From Nematostella vectensis (lineage: Eukaryota; Cnidaria; Anthozoa; Actiniaria; Edwardsiidae), in the NCBI RefSeq assembly GCF_932526225.1, contig NC_064040.1:13244856-13308855 (forward strand): a stretch of 64,000 bases of DNA, in the 5' to 3' direction. The notes under the pieces were generated by a model. The model saw nothing but the letters and a program-made list of their open reading frames with translations, was not told the origin of the DNA and did not search any database. Position 1 is the stretch's first letter. Every line of letters begins with the position of its first letter. Positions 24,115 to 45,052 of the stretch are shown piece by piece. The translations under genes were made by a program, and so were the position numbers.

Positions 24115-25303
24115 ATGCACAACTACTTTCCTGTCTGGGTTCGATTGAAAATCTCCTGAATTTGAAAACAAGTTGAAACAATCAAATAAAATATCAAATG
24201 AAATAAAGGGAAATCCGCCACATGAAGGCTGAAGTAAGCCATTCTCGGATGAAGTAGGCTTAGGAAGCACTGGCTAGCTTTAATTGTTTCCGCGTTTTAG
24301 CGACGGGAGATTGTTTAACCCCTTTTTCCAGTTAAATTTCATTTCTTATCAGTCAATGGTGGTTGTATGCTTTAACGAATACACGATCATCTTTTTGTCA
24401 TTGATAAATTTGGAAACGATGCGACAAGGAACATTCTCTATTCTCCTTTTTATCATAAATATTTCATTCTAACATTTGACAGATAATAGAGCACCCCCAT
24501 TGTCTTTGCCATGCTTATATTTTTCTAGCTTATTCTTTAATCTAAAGCGATTTTGCATAATCTCAAAATATTTGAGCCAAATATCTAAATCTTAAACTTC
24601 TTTTTCATCGTGAGATTTTTACATTATCATTTTCTCCTAGTTTTGTTTGGCTGAAATACTGGAAGCAACTGTTTGGGAATTCAGGCATACTTTCCATTTT
24701 CTGAAGCTTTACAGATAGATTATTAAGTGTCATGCTTACATATTAGATCTAGAGCTTCCCTCAGACGAAAATGTTTTAAGCGGACTAATATATATAACAT
24801 CTATGCTACCTTGTAGCAATATCAGTTCAATTAATTCTATTTTCCTTTTATTGAAGGTGATTCCCACTTGCATCTATCTAAAAACATAATTACATATATT
24901 ACAAGATAACACAAATGTAACAAAAAAAAAACAACTATTACACATATGAATAATGCCACCAGAAAAACCTTTTTAGATTTCTGCAGCTCTCTGCGACTGT
25001 CGACTTTTCAGAATTAGTTTACCATCTGTTCTAATACAGCTTGTGTTATCGCTGATAGCGGTTGCGGGTGACTTTGTAATTTGCAGAACAATACGGCCAA
25101 AAACTGCAAACAGTTACTAAACATCGCCATATTGAACATTGTAAAAAGGCGGTTTATTGTTGCTATCAAACCTATTTCCAAAGTACTTCACTAACGTTTC
25201 TAAGGTTAACAGCGTCATTATAAGAACAAGTGGAAGCGGACGGTTGGTGTCAATTAAAGAATAACTTTGTTTGTATTGGAGACGGATAAAATCTACTCCA
25301 AAA
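24115..25303. other. 5' flank of the intact plus-strand GPCR (palindrome arm)
   Basis: No separate gene. This is the second copy of the flank at about 20317-21500. A short stretch at about 25030-25145 resembles degraded TM1-TM2 coding DNA (GTTATCGCTGATAGCGGTTG, then a CTAAACATCGCCATATTG box), suggesting yet another eroded receptor fragment just upstream of the intact gene; a matching piece lies near 20490-20570. Confidence 0.5.
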
Positions 25304-26377
25304 ATGAGATCGACACAAGATATCATCTTAACTTCAGTACAGATTTTGCTATCATTGATAGCGATGGCGGGAAATTCTGTGATTTTCAGGATAATTCACC
25401 AAGTCAAGGTACTTCAAACACCCATGAATTATCTTCTGCTGAACATCGCCATATTGGACATTGTGAGCAGCGTATTTTTCTTCTTTTCAATTGTGATTTT
25501 AACGCAATTCATGGAAGCGCCTTCTGTTCTAAACATCATCAGAAACAACACAAATGTAGCGGTGGCAGATGGTGTGTGTAAAAGTGTGCAGATCATGTGG
25601 CTTTCAGCCACTGTCTCGCCTGGACTACTGACATTGATTGCATTTGAACGCTACGTCGCGGTCGTGTTTCCATTCAAGAGAAACTGGCACATCACCAGGA
25701 AAAGGCTGAGGTGGTTGGTTTCTTCTTGCTGGCTTTTGGGTATAGCACTAACAATCCCTGAGATTGTGGATGCGGAATTACGAGAGGACGGGTGCGCGAA
25801 AACGTTTAATAATATCAACAATTATGCATATTCTGTGTTAATTCTGATTTGTACATTTGTATTCCCTGCGATTGCCATATTTTTTATGTACACAAAAACG
25901 ATCCAAAAAATATGGAAAAAGGACCAGCCCGGTCTGAACATTCCAGTAGCTATTACACATAGACGCTGGAAGGAGAAAAAGAGAACTGTTGCTGCTCTTT
26001 TTACCATAACATCAATTTTCTTCGTTGTTTTCGGAATTGGTGGAATCACGTTTATTCTTGAAACGTTCCAAGAAAAGATAGGCATAACTATGCCCAATTT
26101 CGCCGAAATAAATATGACCCTATTCATATTCAACTCGGCAGTAAACCCAGCCATTTATTTTACATGCGTCAAATGCTTTCGGGATAAGTTTGTGGAGATG
26201 ATTGGAGGCCGTGCCGGCTGTTGCGCCAAGACGAGGCGGTACGACATGAGAAAAGCGCGCGAAAATAAACGAGAAATGATGACTTCATCCATGGCAACGG
26301 TGACCGAATGCAGTGGTCACACGATAGAGATGGAACTGACAAGATATAGATGTAGTAAAATTACATCACGCATCTGA
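25304..26377 (+). CDS. Class A (rhodopsin-like) G protein-coupled receptor, intact
   Basis: A single-exon, 357-residue receptor from ATG 25304. Motifs by residue: GN of TM1 at 23-24, aspartate of TM2 at 52, N-glycosylation-type NNT at 81-83, cysteine at 92, and ERY at 115-117. Then come FPFKRNW, TM4 SSCWLLGIAL, loop-2 cysteine in EDGCAKTF, TM5 FPAIAIFFMY, a basic third loop, TM6 without CWxP (FFVVFGIGGITF) and TM7 NSAVNPAIYF. The tail has RYDMRKARE and several serines and threonines. An in-frame stretch before the ATG lacks another ATG, and the chosen start agrees with the paralogues. It is predicted to couple to heterotrimeric G proteins at the cell surface. The ligand cannot be read from sequence. 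The reversed copy at 19335-20316 is its closest relative here. Confidence 0.92.
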   Translation: MRSTQDIILTSVQILLSLIAMAGNSVIFRIIHQVKVLQTPMNYLLLNIAILDIVSSVFFFFSIVILTQFMEAPSVLNIIRNNTNVAVADGVCKSVQIMWLSATVSPGLLTLIAFERYVAVVFPFKRNWHITRKRLRWLVSSCWLLGIALTIPEIVDAELREDGCAKTFNNINNYAYSVLILICTFVFPAIAIFFMYTKTIQKIWKKDQPGLNIPVAITHRRWKEKKRTVAALFTITSIFFVVFGIGGITFILETFQEKIGITMPNFAEINMTLFIFNSAVNPAIYFTCVKCFRDKFVEMIGGRAGCCAKTRRYDMRKARENKREMMTSSMATVTECSGHTIEMELTRYRCSKITSRI

Positions 26378-27512
26378 CAAGCCGGACGGAGAATCTTAAC
26401 TAAATTACAAAAAAAAACGTTGGTTGCCAGATATTCAAAGATCCAACATGTCAATCACACGCGCACGAATAGCATGTCAGGAACGAGATGATGCAAAAAC
26501 AGCCATGCAAATAAGCATAAGCATCTTCAGGTTAGCGTAGAAAGTGTGGCATAAGGACTTCATTTTCCATTTTCCGGCGTTTCGCCAGAAAAGTGTTACC
26601 TTACTTACTATAACAAAAAGGTATAATACAGCTTATTTTTGAATATATCATGTAACGAGTAATTGGTCGGAATAACCCCGTTAATTTGTGACTGTGTTAG
26701 AATCGAGATGTACTCTCCTTTTTATTAATTTTTTTTACTTAATTTATTTGAGACTTACTGTTTGAGGGTACATGACCCACTTAAACTAGTTTTTTGGTAA
26801 GAAAACTAACACCATATCGAAGTGACAATGCTTTTTAGCTAATTTTTTTCTAAACAATCATTTTGGGTCTACGACATACTGTCAACTTATTAATATAATT
26901 GAGAACGTTTCCATGACACCAGAATGTCTATAACAGCAATTACTGCAAATTAATTACCAACGAACGTGTCGTCCAGATTCTCGCCCTTTAGAGCCCTGAT
27001 TTTTATGCTCTTTCAAAAAAGGAATTGACTGACAAGTTTTTCCATCGATCATGTCACCAGAAAAAAAAACATCTCTTGGTCACATACATATACCACTGCC
27101 AGACTGACCAAATCATAGGGCCCTAATAAAGAGATTGAATTTCTTGCGCGGGTTTGCGGCGTGGAATTTGGAATCGATAAGGGAACAGCATTGGGACGAT
27201 TTTAGGAGACGCAATTCAACATGACGTCGAACGAGGCCAACGTTGATGTTGTGAATCTAACTAAGATATTCCCGGAGCACAATTGCCAAAACCATTTTCT
27301 GGCTATCATTCTGTATCACATCAACATGATTACGACGCCATGTTAAATTGCGTCCAAGCATGCTGTTCACATATACAACTCGACACTTGGATGACGTATC
27401 AAACTGTAGGCTTCAGGAGATATGTATTATCCACAAGACAGCTGTGGTGGTGGTGACAGTTGCGTCACTGCGTCACAACGTCTAACGTTACGTCATACCT
27501 CTCGCAATTACG
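26378..27512. other. Spacer between the GPCR array and NDUFAF7
   Basis: No gene is assigned. At about 27211-27355 an inverted repeat (GACGCAATTCAACATG against the complement of CATGTTAAATTGCGTC) encloses a 41-codon ORF at 27222-27347 with no recognised family, most likely the inside of a small foldback element. Confidence 0.45.
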
Positions 27513-38750
<11,238 letters not shown>

Positions 38751-41399
38751 CTTGGACGCGTGGTAGAACAAGGGGACTGATACTAGGCCACAGGATCCCC
38801 AATGGTGCAATACGCCAGCTCCTCCCTGCTCTACATTTGTTCAGGCATCTATAAGTTTTCGCATTCTTCCCGTGCTCAACTTGTACAGAGACGTCGCTTT
38901 TTCAGTTTGCTGACGTAACCTGTCTTTCTCTTCTATTCAGATCTCTCAGGTATCTCAGTCAACCCTGCGCGTAGGGTCCACTTTACTGTTTCTTCTGTGA
39001 AAGCTTCTAAAAAAGCCAATCAAATGAAATGAAATACACTAAAAAAGAGGCGCAGTCGCACCGGTAGAGGTAATTTACAAGAATGCTATCGTCACCAATC
39101 CAGCACAGAGGATAACTACTGGACACTATCTAAAAGCTGTTTGATTGTGTTCTTGTGAGTAAATTCGGCGCGATGCAAACGAATTTCACATCTACATACT
39201 CTTTCAGCCGTCTATTTCCCTCTCAAGAAATTACGGTTTCACGGTGTATTTTCACTTTAAAACGAAAGTACGACTGCCCCTTTAGGTGAAATAAGAGATG
39301 ACAAAATTGTGGAAGTAAATATGGAATGAAATCATAAAAAGGGGATGTCAAAAACCTTATTTTATCAAGACGAATACACCAAGAAAAAATTGAGAAATAA
39401 ATGTAAACATTTAACGTATGGAATCATACTTTTTGGTACTTATCCCAAATTCGTTGTCCGGAAAGCCAAAGAAAGAAATATTAAAGATAATTGTTGGGAA
39501 ATACGTAGTGAATAAAAGGGCTACAATTGAAACAAGGGAAAAATCGTTAGAGTATCTGATACTCACAAATTTAATAGGAGTAAAAAAAAGTCAAGCAGAG
39601 CCTTTTTGCAAGTGACAAGATACCAGCTTTCATCCCGTTACATTGCTACGCTAACACACTGGGCCACCTGTGGTGATTTTCACCCATACCTGCATATCGT
39701 AAATGACCCAATAAACGCGTTTATTAATTTTCGATGGTCCGAGGGGGGGGGGGGGGATGGGGCTTGGGGGGGGGGGGGGGGGGTGATGGTTGTTCATTAG
39801 ATAGGAGGCTTTTATTAGAAAGTGGCGTTCTTTACAGACTATGAAAATATAACAAATCCACCAAGTGCAGTTAGTTCTAGTCTCAGCCAGGATCTTTACC
39901 TTGGGATGAATGCAATGATTTAACAGTGTAAGTATGCGGAAACGAGAAGTAGGGCTTGTTATTCCTGGATGCTACACTGCGAGGACAAAACGGAAGAAAA
40001 TTGTTGACATCCTAAGCAATAAGATCAGGAACGTTAGAGAGCGGTACTCTTATTTTGAACTTGACATCGAACAAGACGCTACTCGCTTACCAGTGTTGAT
40101 TAAGCAAGAAGGCAATTAAATTACCATTTATATTTCCGGAACCACTATGTCGTTTGTTTTTAAGCTGGCAGGGAAGGGAGCGGGGGAGGGGGGCGTTTAT
40201 TAGAGAGGGGCGTTCATTTCAAACTTGTAAGCTTAGGGGGGCGTTCATTAGATCAGAGGCGTTCTTTAGATAGGGGCGTTACGGTAGGTCATTTACGGTA
40301 CGCTGACACGCTAACACACAGGACCACCTGTGGTTTACACCTATTAAAATTTAATATTTAAATGCACACTAGCATACACGGATTGGCTGTCCATGGTTGC
40401 CGAACTACAGGGGTAATATAGACTGTGCTAGCGTCCCGTTTTGGGACCCGACTGGTGCTTTTCATATCCAACAAATAACGTTTCCTGGCAAACAACGCCC
40501 CCTTCAGGGTGGGACAGGTTGGTATACTATGAGTCATGTATGGTCATCAATGAGAAACGCCCATTTGGTAGAAAAAGTGAATTTTGCCAAGTAGGGGGAA
40601 TCATTTCCAAATGAGCCACGCCCATTTTGTAGAAAAAGTGAATTTTGTCGAGTAGGGGAAATCATTTCCACAAGTTTCTTGCTCTGTGAATCATCTCGGC
40701 GGCCAAGATGCCCTTCAGATTGGCTTGGTTTGTGTTAGCCTGTGAGTATTGTCAGATTGCGCATAAATAACGCAGAATACTGATGATTATTAATATTATT
40801 GATTATCAAGCGTTTGACATTTTGATTTAACTCAAAGAAAAAAAAACACACGGACACTTAATTAAAACATGGCAATATTTGACTCTCATTTGACATTCAT
40901 TTCTCATACTCTTGTGATGTTATCTGCAATGATCGCGACAGGCTGAGTACTAATCATTTTTAAAAAGATAGCACGACAAAGTTCCAAAACGATTTTAATC
41001 GTTTTAAAAAAACGGTATTAAGTTATATGTCGCAAATCAAATACATTAGTTGTATACGTTAATTTTCGTCACCCGTAAGAGACAATCCATAGATTCTAAC
41101 TTGCAACATACGCGGTAAAATAAACAAAAATATCAAGAAAAATAGGCCCATTTTGATTTTGATACATCCACTCGATTACACGATATAAATACTAAAACAA
41201 CCTGCTCTTAAAAATTGAATTATTTTTGATTTTTACCTAACTTAACCTAATAACCTTATCCCCAGCATAGTTCTCAAATGTGTTTGAGATTCTTTCGATT
41301 GTATCAAAATATCGCTTTAAAAAAGAAATGTATCATTGTTATCCTTCAGGTTTTATTTTAGTGTCGGCAAAGGCATCCAAGAATAGCATTAAGAGTAAA
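38751..41399. other. Spacer between NDUFAF7 and the CAP gene
   Basis: The first few hundred bases hold the NDUFAF7 promoter, with no clear TATA box. At 39695-40310 there is a second copy of the G-tract GGCGTTTATTAGA repeat, with two G runs of 13 or more bases. At 40360-40460 lies a truncated copy of the GCACACTAGCATACAC element. At about 40555-40675 a 58-bp unit (GTAGAAAAAGTGAATTTTG) is duplicated in tandem. No further gene recognised. Confidence 0.5.
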
Positions 41400-41805
41400 T
41401 TGGTAAGTGTTTCATTAGCGTGTAACTATAAGCGTGAGTTGCTAAGTGTTACTTTAGCGTGTAACCACAAGCGTGTTTTGGTAAGTTTGGCATTAGCGTG
41501 TAACTATAAGCGTGATTTGGTAAGTGTTACATAAACGTGTAACCATAAGCGTGAGTAAGTGTTACATAAACGTGTTACCAAAAGCGTGAATTGGTAAGTG
41601 TTACTTTACCGTTTAACCATAAGCGTGAGTAAGTGTTACATTACCGTTTAACCATAAGCGTGAGTAAGTGTTACATTACCGTCTAACCATAAGCGTGAGT
41701 TGGTAAGTGTTACATTAGCGTCTAACCATAAGCGTGAGTTGGTAAGTGTTACATTAGCATGTTACTATTATCATGATTTGGGAAATGTTACATTGGCGTA
41801 TAACC
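41400..41805. repeat. 35/39-bp minisatellite upstream of the CAP gene
   Basis: About ten units with GGTAAGTGTTACATTAGCGT and AACCATAAGCGTGA. Some units lack the four bases TTGG, giving the shorter period. Each unit contains GGTAAGT, an ideal splice donor word, but in a non-genic context. Confidence 0.88.
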
Positions 41806-41972
41806 GGCGACGCGCTCAGCGTGTTTGACTAGAAAACCCGGTCAAGTTAAAATGCGTCATCCGAGCTACTAGCCTGTGGCTCGCGAACTGCCTCCGACGC
41901 GATAGGCAACACGTGAAACACTTGGCTTCTTGGTAAGGGAGAACATTAAACGTTCTATTCATATATCGACAC

Positions 41973-41973
<1 letters not shown>

Positions 41974-42003
<30 letters not shown>

Positions 42004-42088
42004 CTTCTTCTTCTTCTTCTTCTTCTTCTTCTTCTTCTTCTTCTTCTTCTTCTTCTTCTTCTTCTTCTTCTTCTTCTTCTTCTTCTTC
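41974..42088. repeat. (CTT)n microsatellite, about 38 units
   Basis: Uninterrupted CTT repeats (115 bases) ending about 120 bases before the ATG proposed for the CAP gene. It gives poly-Phe, poly-Ser or, on the other strand, poly-Glu ORFs that should be ignored. Confidence 0.98.
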
Positions 42089-42206
42089 CTGGAAGCCCAC
42101 CTTCTTCTTATGCGACGATTCTCGTGAGCAAGTTATCAAATCAATAGTTTTGTTCTCTTGCTTTAAGAGGTCCAATCAGAACCATGACAACAACGTACTC
42201 AGTCGA

Positions 42207-44906
42207 ATGGCCTCTCAAGCGGATCTCGGAACCAAAAGAAGCGAGCAAGGAGGAATTGCCGGTACCTTCAAAATCAACGACGGCGGTGTAGTAGGTAAGC
42301 TTTTTGAAATAACAACTTCACTCGCTATCAAAGGGCGCCTTCACACGCTACACAAGGCAAATTCACTATCACAAGGCACATTCACTCAATATCAAAGGGT
42401 GTCTTCACTCTCCATCCCAAGGCAATTCACTCGCTATTACAGTACAACTTTAATCGCTATCACAAAACACATTCACTCGCTATCACAAAACACATTCACT
42501 TGCTATGACAAAACATATTCATTCGCCATCACAAAACACATACACTCTCTACCACAAAACCTATTCACTCGCCATCACAAAACACATTCAGTCGCTATTA
42601 TAAAACACATTCACTCGCCATCACGGGGCACACACACTTAAGTGCTCGCAAGAGCTTTGAGTCATGAAGGGCCTCGCATAAAATAGCCCTAATGACATAT
42701 CGCTTTAGGCGCTGGGGTTTACGAAGTTGGAAAAGATGGCAAAGTGGACATCGACCTGAAAATTAGGATCACGCCATCTGGATCAGGGGAAGGAGGAGGC
42801 AGTAACCCCACACAGCCACCTGGGGGTCATAGTGGAGGTAAAACAGTAAACAAAACAAAAAATGTTGCATAATTTACATTCCAAGCCAATCCAGGACTCA
42901 ATTAGTAGGCGTCAATAAAACCCAATTTTCACAAGGTCATTTCCGGCAACGACACGATGACACGAAAGCAATCGCTCTTAGACTACACAAAAGCCATCGC
43001 TTTAAGACTAAGAGCACGAAAAAAACAGCTTAAAACGGCAGGAAAAAGGAATGTGCAAGCTAAAACATGATAAGAAAGCAACCCTATTTAGCCATCAAAC
43101 TTATGTTCGTATAAGAAAGCTCGTACCCGCCACATTTGGGTTTGATGAAATGATTGCAATTCGCACGCGCGATATGCACGTCTGGCGCATTTTGCACGTT
43201 ACAGCTCTTTTGCAACTTTTTCCTTGTACGGAAAGTAGAAAGCAATTCATCTTTTTGCAGCAAATCTCTTCAAGATGCAACGAAAGCTTCCATGTGACAT
43301 ATTGCGGCGATAAGCAACTTTTTTTAGCAAGAGACAAGGCGCAAGTTTACCTTATGAAATAAGGCTATGCGAAATGTGTAATAAACTAAGGTTCCCATGA
43401 GTATCATACTTAATTGAATGCGATTATGTCATAATAACATTCGTCAAGTCTTTCTTAATGATCTTCAACATAATTAATAACCATTTCAAACTGTTATGTC
43501 CAAAGTTCTTGCCTGCATTGAGAGTCTAATTCTTAAATATTGTGCTGAGGTGAGTAAATGTTATGTATAGGGGATAGACATAACGGCTAACCTTCTTTGT
43601 AAGTTATCCTATTACACCTGCATTGTTATTTATTGGATTACACCAAAAACTGGAATTCGATTCTTTTTGTCCATAGCTGTGCTATTCTATAATATGCGCG
43701 TTTTTGTCAGTTGTAATGTTTTTTGCGTCTCGCGCCACTATTCTGATGTAAATAAGCTTGTAACGATTCACCTTATTCAGTCTGCCCTGAGGAAGTCTTA
43801 TTAAAGACGAAAATTTGAAAAACAAAAGGCAGAGTCGAATTCCAGTTTTTGGTGTATTGTATTTATCCTTCTGATTCACAAACACGACTATTTGGGCTTT
43901 TTGTATTTATTAAAAGTTATCATTATTTTTACTATTAATCACTAGGTACTGACGAGCAAATCGCGTTGTCTATCCACAACAACTTCCGCAAAGTGCATAA
44001 CTCCCCACCAATGACCCTTAATGCCGAAATGTCTAAAGCTGCAAAGGAATACGCCGAGAAACTTGCAAAGATGGGTGCTTTACAGCACGCATCCAAGGGG
44101 GAGAGAGATGGAGCTGGCGAGAACCTTTCTTTTGGATGCTCTTCAGATAAGGGGCAGACGCCAGAAGAAGCCGTGACCAACTGGTGAGTGTTCCCTGCCA
44201 CTTACAGCGTACCCCACAGCCTTAAAAGGAAGCGCCATTTTACGCTGTTGGGACCGGTTTCTGAAAATACGAATAGCGATATTACAGGCCTAACTTCGCG
44301 ATAAGATATGCCAGGATAAAAATAATGTTCAAAAAGCAAGAATAGCGCTAATCAATGCTGTAACACACTATTCCTGGGGTAAGTCGTAAAAAAGAAAATA
44401 AGAAAAAAGCACACTCAAAACTAACACATAAATAGGCCATTCCAGCTATAAGCATGCGCGCGCACTCACCATGGTAACCTACCTCAACTACCGTCATGCA
44501 ACGCGCGCTTCGTTTGGTGCAAGCTTAAAAATGCGCGCGCTGCATTCTGGTATTTTAGGTAAGTTTCTATGGTAATGCGCGCGCTAACTTATAGCTGCAA
44601 TGGCCTATTAAAAATCTAATCCTTCCTTGTTTAAATGTCAGGTATAATGAGGTTTGCGACCCCGGGTATTCATTTGGCGGGGATAGTGGTCGAAGCGGTA
44701 CTGGTCATTTTACGCAGGTTGTGTGGAGGGGAAGCACAGAGCTTGGGTTTGGCTCAGCGACTGGTGAAATGCGAGGCATGAAATGCACGTACTACGTCGG
44801 GAGATACAAAGCGGCCGGGAACATGATGGGGCAGTACAACAGCAATGTCGAAAAAGGCAGCCTAGATCAGGAGTCTTACTGCTCAAATTTGAAGTCTAAG
44901 TTCTAA
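42207..44906 (+). CDS. CAP/SCP-domain protein, GLIPR2 (GAPR-1)-like, 4 exons
   Basis: Exons 42207-42294, 42709-42837, 43946-44183 and 44642-44906, all in phase, 239 residues. The last two exons encode a CAP domain: LSIHNNFRKVHNSPPM, LQHASKG, GENLSFG, then the signature GTGHFTQVVWRGSTELGFG and YYVGRYKAAGN, as in human GLIPR2, which lacks a signal peptide and binds the Golgi membrane. The histidines and acidic residue of the CAP cavity (NNFRKVH, GAGEN, GHFTQ) are present. The first 73 residues (KRSEQGGIAGTFKINDGG, GVYEVGKDGKVDIDLKIRI, then a Gly/Ser/Pro-rich linker) are not part of the usual family protein. The ATG at 42207 is the first in frame; the frame is open upstream through the CTT array, so an extra 5' exon is possible and secretion cannot be excluded. 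Function may be membrane or sterol binding, or immunity; this is unproven. Confidence 0.82.
42316..42637. repeat. ~23-bp minisatellite in CAP gene intron 1
   Basis: About 14 units of CACTCGCTATCACAAAACAC with variants (AAGGGCG, AAGGCAC, GCCATC). It begins 20 bases after the exon 1 donor. The ORF reading through it from exon 1 is intron read-through. Confidence 0.9.
43051..43362 (+). other. Unassigned ORF inside CAP intron 2
   Basis: A 103-codon frame (from an in-frame alternative start) with a mixed, non-repetitive composition. An overlapping 78-codon minus frame exists at 43101-43337. Neither shows a known motif. Listed because it is the least repetitive stretch in this intron; likely non-coding. 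Confidence 0.15.
43636..43857. mobile_element. MITE with CACCAAAAACTGGAATTCGA termini
   Basis: The left arm ATTACACCAAAAACTGGAAT-TCGATTCT and the right arm (complement) AATACACCAAAAACTGGAAT-TCGACTCT differ at three positions in 28. 222 bp, 88 bases from CAP exon 3. Confidence 0.78.
44433..44607. mobile_element. MITE with TAGGCCATTNCAGCTATAAG termini
   Basis: The 175-bp element begins TAGGCCATTCCAGCTATAAG followed by CATGCGCGCGC, and ends with the complement of TAGGCCATTGCAGCTATAAG followed by TTAGCGCGCGC. The interior is rich in GCGCGC. It is inserted 34 bases before CAP exon 4. Confidence 0.82.
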
Positions 44907-44923
44907 TTTGCGACCGTAGCATA

Positions 44924-44929
44924 AATAAA
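44924..44929 (+). terminator. Polyadenylation signal of the CAP gene
   Basis: AATAAA 18 bases after the stop codon at 44904-44906. The next bases are A-rich. The 3' untranslated region would be very short. Confidence 0.5.
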
Positions 44930-45052
44930 ATAGAAAAAAAAGATGTTGTATTTTTTAGCACTCTTCGATATATAAGTCATCTACAGAGAAACACTGTAAA
45001 AATGGCTTTCCCTCTACTCCATGCGCTTTGTCTAGTTTACCTGTACAAGACC

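Larger units (their letters stand above)
19335..26377. repeat. Large inverted duplication of the GPCR region
   Basis: Arm 1 (about 19335-21500) and arm 2 (about 24115-26377) match in inverted order. Landmarks are the GPCR bodies; the 5' flank with the GAACAAGTGGAAGCGGACGG box (25228, complement at 20390); the GATGCAAGTGGGAA box (20774, complement near 24867); and the outer box GATTTTCAATCGAACGCAGG (21462), whose near-complement lies near 24140. The centre holds the intact gene 22343-23455 (minus) and a decayed plus-strand copy at 23558-24100, which is itself an inner inverted pair. Small indels throughout show that the palindrome is old and imperfect. Confidence 0.75.

Noticed and set aside
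27222..27347. 41-codon ORF starting MTSNEANVDVVNLTK
   Set aside because: It lies between inverted arms (GACGCAATTCAACATG) and shows no family. More likely the inside of a foldback element than a gene.
41816..42175. Poly-glutamate ORF (and poly-Phe on the other strand)
   Set aside because: Direct reading of the CTT/AAG microsatellite.
44721..44906. Separate small gene in the CAP locus
   Set aside because: It is simply the end of CAP exon 4; the frame continues upstream to the acceptor at 44642.
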